Part shown: positions 1-5,765 of the stretch, piece after piece
How the letters are laid out: every line of letters starts with the position of its first letter
Position numbering within the stretch: the first letter of the stretch is position 1
Assembly: GCA_000496215.1 (NCBI GenBank)
Contig: KI543197.1
Span: 58,110-64,785, forward strand
Direction of reading: 5' to 3'
DNA from: an uncultured archaeon A07HN63
GTDB lineage: Archaea > Halobacteriota > Halobacteria > Halobacteriales > Haloferacaceae
Length of the DNA stretch: 6,676 nucleotides
Notes under the pieces: model-generated
Databases searched by the model: none
What the model was told of the DNA's origin: nothing
What the model saw: only the letters and a program-made list of their open reading frames with translations
Translations under genes and position numbers: made by a program

Positions 1-183
1 ACCGAGCCGGAGGTGCCCGTGATCCTGCTTACCGGGCGCGAACTCGAACCCATCGCCAAGGAGGCCTCGGAGAACGGGATCACCGAGTTCGTCTACAAGG
101 GCGACCACGCGGCCGCCGAGATGGACGTTCTGGCGAACCGCATCAATGTCGTCGTCGATGCGTACGTGAACACCAGCGCGTAG
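1..183 (+). CDS. Response-regulator receiver domain protein, C-terminal end (5' partial)
   Basis: Frame 1 is open from the window edge to a TAG at 181-183, giving 60 residues. The fragment has the second half of a CheY-like receiver domain: a hydrophobic strand ending in a conserved Thr (PVILLTG, residues 6-12), a helix, then a strand with the conserved Lys (EFVYKG, Lys33), and a last amphipathic helix (DVLANRINVVVDAY). The phosphoacceptor Asp would lie upstream, outside the window. The protein stops about 25 residues after the conserved Lys, so no output domain follows. It is either a stand-alone receiver or a protein with a receiver at its C-terminus; which one, and its partner kinase, cannot be seen. 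The gene converges on tiaS with only 11 bases between the two stop codons. I see the motifs directly; the phosphorelay role is family knowledge. Confidence 0.8.
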   Translation, partial: TEPEVPVILLTGRELEPIAKEASENGITEFVYKGDHAAAEMDVLANRINVVVDAYVNTSA

Positions 184-194
184 GCCCCTGTCTC

Positions 195-1589
195 CTATCG
201 TTCGGGATGCACCGGCGCGTCGAACCCGCCACGAACCAGCGGTCTGGCGATATGCCGCCGGGCTCGCGGCGGGACCTCGTACCACCCGATCTCGAGGTCG
301 CGATCGAGCGACCGACTGACCAACCCTGCGGCTGACGTACCACAGTCCCGACAGCGGTAGCCCTGATCCTTTCCGGCCGACGCCATGCGACAGCCGCAGT
401 CCGGACAGGTCGGCGTCACCTGCTCGGTCCGGGTCAACTCGCGGACAGCGAACTTTTCGAGCTTGATCGTGCCGTCGCTGTACTCGCCACAGACCGTGAG
501 CCGGTCGCCCGTCCGGAGTGTGCGAACCCGGTCGCGGAACCGTTTGGTCGGCTCGAAGGCGACGCAGTCCACGGTCGCCTCGCTGCTCGCGTCGCGGCTG
601 GCGGTCGCGCTGTGGCTGGTCGCCACGTCGCCGTCAGTCGCGTCGCTGTTGACACCGGCGTCGCTGCCGACGGTCGCGTCGCTGTCGTCGATTTCCGTGA
701 GCGTGAAGAACACGTGGCCACCCTGCTCTGTCTCGGGCGACTCGGAGACGACGCCGTTGACGCGGTAGGCACCACCCTCGCGAAGCCCGCCCATCTCGCC
801 GCGCTGGAGGTGGCTGTCGGTGCCCTGATTCGTCCAAAAACACCGGCTGCGGTCGACCGGTTCGCTCTCGATGTCGCCCGCGACGCTGGCGACGGCGTCG
901 GCGTCGTCGCCGCGAATCCCGTAGAGGATCGGCCCCGGCGCGTTCGGCACACAGACCGCTTCGCCGGCCGCGCGGTCGACTGTATCCCAGACCGTCGGGT
1001 ACCCCTGCTCGGCGGCCGCAAACAGCGAGTCGGTATCGACCTCGCGGGGTGTGCCACAGCGGTCGAACTCGCGGTAGGCGATCTGTTCGTAGGTCCACTC
1101 GTCGACAGCCGCCCACGCGCCGACGGCGGCGAGCGCACCGATCCGACCGCGGCCCGTCACGTCGCAGCCGTCACCGGCCCAGCCGCGGTGGTCGTAGCCG
1201 GCCGCGTCGGCGATATCGACGGCGTCGGCGAGGTCACATCGCTCGCGAATCGCGTCGGCAGCGAAGTCGGCGACGGCGTCGGGAATCGCCACGGGTCCGC
1301 CGTCGGCGACGACGATCCCCGGGCTGGTTCTGCTGTCGGCGTCGATAGCGAGCCGTTCCATGTGGTCGACGGCGAGGTCGAGGGCATCGTCAGTGGGCAG
1401 GTCAGTGTGAATCGCGAGGGCGGCGTTGCCACGGGTCTTGTGTTCGACCGCGGGATTGAGCCGGACAAGGAGCGTGCGCTCGACGCGGCCACCGGCGTCG
1501 GCGATGGCCTCGGCCAGCCGGGTTGCGAGATAGGTCGTACACATCCCCTGCTCCCGGGAATCGGTGTCATCCACCCCGATGACGGTCAT
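195..1589 (-). CDS. tiaS: tRNA(Ile2) 2-agmatinylcytidine synthetase TiaS
   Basis: Predicted 464 aa. TiaS is an ATP-dependent enzyme that attaches agmatine to C34 of the CAU anticodon of tRNA-Ile2, making agmatidine so that the tRNA reads AUA as isoleucine; it is specific to archaea. Family marks in order: N-terminal GVDDTDS (5-11), the motif RLNPAVEHKTRGNAA (43-57), a catalytic region with GRGRIGALAA (146-155), an OB-fold segment starting near NQGTDSHL (254-261), and a C-terminal zinc ribbon with CPDC (395-398) and CRDC (413-416). An acidic, low-complexity Ser/Asp/Ala/Thr stretch (301-339) interrupts the OB-fold and looks like a haloarchaeal insertion. The frame stays open 41 codons upstream, but I place the start at the Met before TVIGVDDTDS because the family begins there and the TATA box at 1636-1644 lies inside the longer frame. 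No Shine-Dalgarno is evident. The cytoplasmic location is inferred from the function. Confidence 0.93.
   Translation of the reverse strand: MTVIGVDDTDSREQGMCTTYLATRLAEAIADAGGRVERTLLVRLNPAVEHKTRGNAALAIHTDLPTDDALDLAVDHMERLAIDADSRTSPGIVVADGGPVAIPDAVADFAADAIRERCDLADAVDIADAAGYDHRGWAGDGCDVTGRGRIGALAAVGAWAAVDEWTYEQIAYREFDRCGTPREVDTDSLFAAAEQGYPTVWDTVDRAAGEAVCVPNAPGPILYGIRGDDADAVASVAGDIESEPVDRSRCFWTNQGTDSHLQRGEMGGLREGGAYRVNGVVSESPETEQGGHVFFTLTEIDDSDATVGSDAGVNSDATDGDVATSHSATASRDASSEATVDCVAFEPTKRFRDRVRTLRTGDRLTVCGEYSDGTIKLEKFAVRELTRTEQVTPTCPDCGCRMASAGKDQGYRCRDCGTSAAGLVSRSLDRDLEIGWYEVPPRARRHIARPLVRGGFDAPVHPER
573..689 (-). repeat. Low-complexity repeat tract inside tiaS (SDAT-type)
   Basis: This in-frame tract codes for TiaS residues 301-339, almost entirely Ser, Asp, Ala, Thr, Val and Gly, with SDAT twice (303-306, 315-318) and the variant SEAT once. 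On the + strand the 13-mer gtcgcgtcgctgt occurs exactly at 637-649 and 673-685, 36 bases (12 codons) apart, and a one-mismatch relative of its first 12 bases lies at 574-585. It is probably a tract that grew and shrank by slippage or unequal recombination, tolerated as a flexible acidic linker. Confidence 0.6.
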
Positions 1590-1610
1590 CGCCGATGGTA
1601 CCGGCTGGCC

Positions 1611-1627
1611 GCGAAAACCGTTTTCGC
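1611..1627. promoter_or_regulatory. Perfect 17-bp inverted repeat in the tiaS promoter
   Basis: The + strand reads gcgaaaac-c-gttttcgc: two perfect 8-base arms around one central base. It lies 8 bases downstream of the tiaS TATA box and covers the position, about 25-30 bases from that box, where transcription should start. Archaeal repressors often bind there. If transcribed, it could also fold as a hairpin only if RNA starts upstream of it, which the TATA position does not favour. The binding factor is unknown; the divergent HTH gene is an obvious but unproven candidate. Confidence 0.45.
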
Positions 1628-1635
1628 CTCGGGGA

Positions 1636-1644
1636 TTTATATAC
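1636..1644 (-). promoter_or_regulatory. TATA box of tiaS
   Basis: Read on the minus strand the element is gtatataaa, a close match to the haloarchaeal TATA box. Its centre is about 51 bases upstream of the chosen tiaS ATG, so a start site 25-30 bases downstream would leave a short leader of roughly 20-25 nt. The box lies inside the longer open frame, which argues against the upstream start codon. Confidence 0.6.
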
Positions 1645-1709
1645 AGATCGACTGCCGGAATAACGAGCAAACCACCTGACTGGAGCCTGATGCGTCGGTA
1701 CAGGGGCCA

Positions 1710-1725
1710 CAACGTATATATGTTG
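1710..1725. promoter_or_regulatory. Near-perfect dyad spanning the TATA box of the HTH regulator gene
   Basis: The 16 bases caacgtatatatgttg pair in 7 of 8 positions about their centre; the only mismatch is g1714 against t1721. Part of the symmetry is trivial because tatata is self-complementary, but the flanking caac/gttg arms are not explained by the TATA box. A protein bound here would block TBP, so this is a candidate autoregulatory operator. Confidence 0.35.
1715..1721 (+). promoter_or_regulatory. TATA box of the HTH regulator gene, leaderless promoter
   Basis: The sequence tatatat is centred at 1718, 27 bases upstream of the A of the ATG at 1745. Archaeal transcription starts about 25-27 bases downstream of the TATA centre, so the mRNA should begin at or next to the start codon. 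There is no Shine-Dalgarno upstream. Leaderless messages are the norm in haloarchaea, and this geometry supports the start at 1745. Confidence 0.7.
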
Positions 1726-1744
1726 GAACTCTCTAGGTGCGACT

Positions 1745-2714
1745 ATGTCACGGACAGCACTGGTCGGCAACATCACAGCGATGCTGGAAGACGCCGACTT
1801 CCTCGTCAGCGACCGGTGTTCCGTCCGCCCGAAGAGTTTCGACCTTGCGGCCCGTCGCGGCGAGGACCTCGTACTGCTGAAGATTCTCGGCAATATCGAT
1901 GCGTTAAACCCCGGAACCGGGGCCGAACTCCGCCGCCTCGGCGACTATCTCTCGGGGACACCGATGGTGATCGGCATGCGGACGCGCAACGAGGACCTCA
2001 AACCCGGCGTCGTCTACTTTCGGCACGGCGTCCCGGTGTTCAACCCGGATACCGCCTACGACCTCTTCATCGAGGAGGTGCCACCGCTGATCTACGCCGC
2101 TCCTGGCGGGCTGTACGTCAGTATCGACGGCGACCTGCTGGCCGACAAACGCGAGGAGCGCGGCTGGAGCCTCGGCCGCCTCGCCACCGAACTCGGCGTC
2201 TCTCGCCGAACCGTCTCGAAATACGAGGACGGTATGAACGCCTCCATTGAGGTGGCAATCGAACTCGAAGAGCTGTTCGACAAACCGTTCTCCGAGCCGG
2301 TGTCGGTGCTTGACGGGGCCGACGAGGTGCGCGACGCCGATCCCGTTCCCGACGAACCAGATGCCGATCCGGACGACCAGCACGTCCTCTCGGTGCTGGC
2401 CGACGCTGGCTTCGACGTGCATCCGACGACCCGCTCGCCGTTCAAGGCCGTCAGCGAGGATAGTGATCGCCAGAAGCGAACCGTCCTCACGGGCCACTCC
2501 TCATTCACGGAGAGCGCGGAGAAACGCGCCGAACTGATGAGCTCGATCAGCCGGGTGACGAAAACACGGTCGGTCTACTTCACCGACCGAGAAAACCCGA
2601 CGCGACGCGGTCGACGGCACCGCGATTGTCTCCTGTGAGGAGCTCGCCGATATCGACGAGCCAGAGTCGATCCGCGAGCTGATCCGTGATCGCGCCGCGA
2701 AACCGGACGAATAA
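1745..2714 (+). CDS. Archaeal HTH-type (Cro/C1) transcriptional regulator, 3' end frameshifted
   Basis: This belongs to the archaeal putative HTH-type transcriptional regulatory protein family (usually about 310-330 aa). Residues 1-120 form a conserved domain with FDLAARRGEDLVLLKIL (32-48), residues 134-178 a Cro/C1-like helix-turn-helix (WSLGRLATELGVSRRTVSKYEDG), then an acidic linker (190-212) and a C-terminal domain (213 on). In the starting frame the protein ends at 2638 (297 aa) with an atypical basic tail after VYFTDRE. In frame +1 from about 2604 the sequence reads DAVDGTAIVSCEELADIDEP and on to a TAA at 2712-2714, which looks like the true C-terminus. Removing one base, for example from the AAAA at 2592-2595, restores a 322-aa protein of family length. 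The corrected end sits two bases from the convergent glutaredoxin stop. It is either a sequencing error or a real truncation. The targets are unknown; the role as a DNA-binding regulator is inferred from the HTH. Confidence 0.85.
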
Positions 2715-2716
2715 CG

Positions 2717-2965
2717 TTAGCTGCCGTAGTTGGCTTCCAGATGGGCGACGATATCGTCGCTCTCGGGCATCCCGTCGATGTCGTGGTTGTTGTCGATCAG
2801 GACCGGAACCCCGGTCTGGCCGCTGACCTCCTCGACCTCTGTGCGTTCGCTGTGTGAGCGTGGCACCTCCCGAGACTCGTACTCGAGGCCGAGTTCGTCG
2901 AGTTTGTTGATTACCTTCGCACAGTACGGACAGCCCGACAGTTCGTACAGGATGAGGTCTGACAT
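2717..2965 (-). CDS. Glutaredoxin-family thiol-disulfide oxidoreductase
   Basis: A complete 82-aa protein of glutaredoxin length. It has the thioredoxin-fold beta-alpha-beta start with the active-site motif CPYC (Cys12, Cys15), the TGVP loop with its cis-proline (Pro54) followed by VLID, and a C-terminal GMPESDDIVAHLE segment (65-77) that matches the substrate/thiol-binding end of glutaredoxins. It should act in the cytosol, reducing disulfides or mixed disulfides. Haloarchaea use gamma-glutamylcysteine rather than glutathione, so the partner thiol is uncertain. The start is the ATG whose complement is at 2963-2965; nothing homologous lies upstream. It is convergent with the regulator: the two stop codons form the palindrome taacgtta at 2712-2719 if the regulator is read in its corrected frame. 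It lies 105 bases downstream of the phosphoribosyltransferase on the same strand, so read-through is possible, but no functional link is evident. Confidence 0.88.
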   Translation of the reverse strand: MSDLILYELSGCPYCAKVINKLDELGLEYESREVPRSHSERTEVEEVSGQTGVPVLIDNNHDIDGMPESDDIVAHLEANYGS

Positions 2966-3070
2966 CGCTCACAGATAGGGATGGGAGTCAAATGAAGCCA
3001 CTGGTACTGTGTGACTATCGTACCCGAGCGAGCGGGTCTGTGACAATCTCGATTCAGCGGTTGCCCCTGA
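2966..3070. other. Intergenic region between phosphoribosyltransferase and glutaredoxin genes
   Basis: These 105 bases hold no gene I can support. Two short dyads are present: ggtac/gtacc (3003-3007 and 3020-3024, 12-base loop) and cccg/cggg (3023-3026 and 3033-3036, 6-base loop). Neither is followed by a T run on either strand, so neither is a convincing terminator. Only a poor TATA-like stretch (minus strand ttcattt, about 26 bases before the glutaredoxin ATG) is seen. Confidence 0.4.
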
Positions 3071-3616
3071 TCAGTGGATCACGGCCTCGCCGTCGTCGAC
3101 CGAGATTTCGACCAGACTCGTCGCCTCGTGGTCGGCGTCGTCGAACTCACTGTCGCCAGCTTTCTCGATGACGATGACGATGTCGGCGATCTCCGCGCCG
3201 ATCTCGTCGAGGGCGTCACAGATAGCGGTCATCGTGCCGCCGGTCGACAGCAGGTCGTCGACGATCAGCAGGCGGTCGTCGGGCTCGATGTCGTTGATAT
3301 ACATCTCCGACTCGGAGTAGCCGGTCGTCTTGTGTAGCGAGACCTCGCCATCGAGACCGTATGGCCGCTTCCGAATCACGACCAGCGGGATATCGGTCTG
3401 CAGCGAGAGGGCGGTAGCAATGTGGATACCCATCGCCTCCGGGGCGACGATCTTGTCGACATCGAGGTCGGCGACGCGAGTGATCTCGACGACAATCTCC
3501 CGGAGCAAGCCCGGATCGAGCATCGGCACCCCGTTGCTAATCGGGTGGACGATGTACTCGTAGCCGTCCTTGTCGATGATCGGCGCCTCGTGGATCGATC
3601 TGTGCAGCCGTTCCAT
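3071..3616 (-). CDS. hpt: Hypoxanthine/guanine phosphoribosyltransferase-like protein (purine salvage)
   Basis: A 181-aa type I phosphoribosyltransferase of the archaeal Hpt/HGPRTase-like group. Such enzymes transfer phosphoribose from PRPP to a purine base to give a nucleotide and pyrophosphate. Family marks (numbered from the chosen Met): EAPIIDKDGYEYIVHPISNGVP (10-31 region), the KIVAPEAMGIHIATALSL core, IRKRPYGLDGEVS, and the PRPP-binding loop LIVDDLLSTGGT (117-128) with its paired acidic residues. Length is normal for the family. Two in-frame starts exist: the Met at 3614-3616 and another three codons upstream at 3623-3625. I chose the inner one because relatives begin close to M-x-x-L-x-x-S. 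It follows permease 2 of a purine/nucleoside-type importer on the same strand by about 60-70 bases, which supports a salvage role. Base specificity (hypoxanthine, guanine or adenine) cannot be read from the sequence. Confidence 0.88.
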   Translation of the reverse strand: MERLHRSIHEAPIIDKDGYEYIVHPISNGVPMLDPGLLREIVVEITRVADLDVDKIVAPEAMGIHIATALSLQTDIPLVVIRKRPYGLDGEVSLHKTTGYSESEMYINDIEPDDRLLIVDDLLSTGGTMTAICDALDEIGAEIADIVIVIEKAGDSEFDDADHEATSLVEISVDDGEAVIH

Positions 3617-3640
3617 ACGCTGCATTCGAGTATCTGCGGC

Positions 3641-3659
3641 AAAAGCGGTTTGTTACCGC
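3641..3659 (-). terminator. Hairpin plus T4 after permease 2, possible terminator
   Basis: On the minus strand gcggt-aacaa-accgc is followed directly by tttt, 29 bases after the permease 2 stop codon. The stem is only 5 bp. A second, mutually exclusive pairing exists: ctgcgg (3634-3639) with ccgcag (3656-3661), which would use the same right-hand bases and loop out the T run. The T4 also lies about 27 bases before the inner phosphoribosyltransferase start, so it may instead be part of a weak promoter. Confidence 0.3.
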
Positions 3660-3687
3660 AGTCGGCGGCAGCGCGGGCGACCACCGG

Positions 3688-4680
3688 CTAGTCGATTTCC
3701 CGGGTGTAGGGCTCCAGCAGCGCGTCAGGCACCGCCAGTCGGTCGCTCTGCGTTCGGGCGACGGTGTAGGTGAGGACGATGATCGTCGCCAGATATGGAT
3801 AGGTGCCCATGATCTGTGGATTCGTGAGAAAGTCGACACCAGGATTGAGCACGCCGGCCAGCGGTGTCCCGGGCTCCAGCGACAGCGATAGCGACTGTGA
3901 CCGCAGGCGGAACGCATCCAGCAGCCCAAACAGGTAGGCGCCGACCAGAAGCCGACTCGGTCGCCACTGGGCGAAGATGACGAGGGCGACGGCGATCCAG
4001 CCGCGGCCGGCGGTCATGCCCGGCACCCACAGTCCCGAGAAGGCCAGTGAAAGGTGCGCGCCGGCCGCACCGGCGAAGCCGCCGCCGATCAGCACGGCCA
4101 GATAGCGGAGTCGGAACACGGAGATACCCATCGTGTCGGCGGTTTCGGGGTCTTCGCCGATGGAGACGAGTTCGAGTCCGAGGTTCGTGCGGGTGAGGAA
4201 GTACCAGCCGACCGGTACCAGCAGCAACGCGAGATAGTCGGTCGCCGTGCTCCGGAAAACGCCTCGCCGATCAGTGGGATCTCTACCAGATACTCACCGA
4301 TCAGTGGCGGTGTCACCTCCGGGAAGCCGTCGATGGACTCCTCGACCCACGCTGACCCGAAGTAGGTGGTCAGACCGCCGCCGAGCAGCGTGATCATGAC
4401 GCCACTGATCACCTGATCGGAGTTGAGGCGTGATACAGAGGAACGCATGCACTGCGGCGAGCAACACGCCACACACGACGCCGACGCCGAACCCGAGCCA
4501 GTGGCTACCCGTGAGGACCGTAGCGATGAACCCGCCGAGTGCGCCCGTGAGCATCATCCCCTCGACACCGAGGTTGAGCACGCCGGCCCGTTCGGTGATG
4601 AGTTCGCCGAGGCCAGCGAGGATGAGGACGGTTGCAGCCTGCACGGTCGCATCCAGCAGGCCGGCCGCGAACGTCACCAT
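3688..4680 (-). pseudogene. ABC importer permease 2 (nucleoside/purine type), two compensating frameshifts
   Basis: This gene codes for the second inner-membrane permease of a BmpDEFG/NupQ-like importer (BPD_transp_2 family). It is read in three pieces. Codons 1-84 run from the ATG at 4678-4680 with ERAGVLNLGVEGMML (30-44), the motif shared with permease 1. Frame 2, from 4427, reads LNSDQVISGVMITLLGGGL and ends near PLIGEAF. Frame 1 resumes near 4257 with FRSTATDYLALLLVPVGWYF, GEDPETADTMG (the cytoplasmic loop that contacts the ATPase) and several hydrophobic segments to the TAG at 3688. One extra base at 4427-4428 and one missing base near 4256-4260 explain it, and correcting both gives 330 aa, normal for the family. 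As written, translation stops at 4294. The start overlaps the permease 1 stop as TGATG. It is a sequencing error or a recently inactivated gene; all else is conserved. Confidence 0.85.
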
Positions 4681-5765
4681 CAGGCCTCACCACCCGTCGT
4701 TGCGCTGGCCGCGCGGTCGAACTCGATATCGACTTTGTAGCGTTTGAAAAACTCGGCCGTGATCAGAAACAGGATGATGAGTGCCTGGAGGATTTCGACG
4801 AGCGCGGCCGGGACGCCGTAGGCGACCGACATACTCGATCCACCGACAAACAGCAGGGCGAAAAACAGTCCGGCCAGCATGACATTAACGGCGCTACTCC
4901 GGCCCAGCAGAGCGATAGGAATCGCGGTAAACCCGTAGCCTGGCTCGAACCGCGCGCGGAGTCGTCCCTGCAGGCCGGCGATTTCGCTGATCCCGGCCAG
5001 TCCCGCGAACGCCCCGCCGATGACGAAAACGAGGAGGTAGATCTTGACCCGGTTCATCCCGGCCTGTCTGGCGGCCGCGTCGTTCGCGCCGACGAACGTG
5101 ATCTCGAAGCCGAGAGCGGTTTTCCGGACACCCACGTAGGTAACCGCGACGGCGGCGATAGCCACGACGAGTCCGGCGTGCACGTTGAAGATTGCCTTCG
5201 GAATCGTCGCTGCCGCCGAGAGCTGTGCCGTATGCGGGAAGTTGCCGGTGGGATCCTGCATCGGTCCGCGAACGAGATAGCTCTGTATCTGGAGCGCGAC
5301 GAACGTCAGCAACAGCGACGTAATGATCTCGTTGACATCCCACTTCGCGCGGAGCCACGCCGGAATGCCAGCGAGGAACGCACCTGCAGCGCCCGCGGCA
5401 ACGAACATCAGCGGGAGCAACAACACACCGGGCAGGTTGACGTTGAGCCCGATCCACGCCCCGGCAACCGCGCCAAAAACCAACTGCCCCTCGGCACCGA
5501 TGTTGAACAGTCCGGCCCGGAGCGGGAGGTACACTGCGAGCCCGGCCAAAATCAGCGGAACGGCCTTGATGAGTGTCTGGGTCCGCCCGAACGTACTGAG
5601 CAGTGTCTCGCCGAACATCGTCCAGTAGGCCGCAAGCGGGCTGACGCCGAGTGCCAGCAGGGCGATAGCCCCACAGGCAAGCGCCAGCAGGACCGTGACG
5701 ACCGGCGTGGCATAGCCGAGCCAGCGGGGCACGTGTTCGCGGGCAGTGAGGTCGATCCTGACCAT
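4680..5765 (-). CDS. ABC importer permease 1 (nucleoside/purine type)
   Basis: A complete 361-aa multi-span membrane protein of the BPD_transp_2 family, the larger permease partner in BmpDEFG/NupP-like importers. Features in order: a cytoplasmic N-terminus, a first hydrophobic segment (20-42), the family motif RAGLFNIGAEGQLVFGAVAG (83-102), hydrophobic spans at about 113-134 and 146-165, an external-looking loop at 166-190, a span at 197-214, the ATPase-contact loop GANDAAARQAG (226-236), a span with GGAFAGLAG (250-258), the GYGFTAIPIALLGRSSAVNV segment (276-295), and closing spans to 335, then a short hydrophilic tail. It forms the transmembrane channel with permease 2. The start and stop codons overlap the neighbours' as TGATG on both sides. 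The minus-strand ggag lies 4 bases before its ATG. The substrate is inferred from family and context, not seen. Confidence 0.9.
   Translation of the reverse strand: MVRIDLTAREHVPRWLGYATPVVTVLLALACGAIALLALGVSPLAAYWTMFGETLLSTFGRTQTLIKAVPLILAGLAVYLPLRAGLFNIGAEGQLVFGAVAGAWIGLNVNLPGVLLLPLMFVAAGAAGAFLAGIPAWLRAKWDVNEIITSLLLTFVALQIQSYLVRGPMQDPTGNFPHTAQLSAAATIPKAIFNVHAGLVVAIAAVAVTYVGVRKTALGFEITFVGANDAAARQAGMNRVKIYLLVFVIGGAFAGLAGISEIAGLQGRLRARFEPGYGFTAIPIALLGRSSAVNVMLAGLFFALLFVGGSSMSVAYGVPAALVEILQALIILFLITAEFFKRYKVDIEFDRAASATTGGEA
4687..4694 (-). promoter_or_regulatory. Shine-Dalgarno-like site for permease 2
   Basis: Minus-strand ggtggtga, 6 bases before the permease 2 ATG, matches 7 of 8 bases of GGAGGTGA, the complement of the archaeal 16S rRNA tail. 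It lies inside the end of permease 1 and would support re-initiation at the TGATG overlap. It also confirms the permease 2 start. Confidence 0.5.

Noticed and set aside
612..1679. Long open frame (355 codons) on the + strand opposite tiaS
   Set aside because: It is antisense to a gene with clear TiaS motifs. In GC-rich haloarchaeal DNA the complementary frame is often free of stops. Its translation shows no domain and runs through the tiaS promoter.
1590..1712. N-terminal extension of tiaS by 41 codons
   Set aside because: The extension covers the TATA box and the dyad, has no similarity to TiaS N-termini, and the family begins at TVIGVDDTD.
4266..4307. Repeated cgatcagtgg motif
   Set aside because: The two copies encode the peptide PLIGE twice (PPLIGEYLVEIPLIGE) in a permease loop. 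It is a short coding coincidence, not a regulatory repeat.
4256..4428. Programmed ribosomal frameshifting in permease 2
   Set aside because: The first site has no slippery sequence and needs a +1 shift, while the second would need a -1 shift with only a single-codon T4 run. Two opposite programmed events in a transporter gene would be without precedent that I know of.
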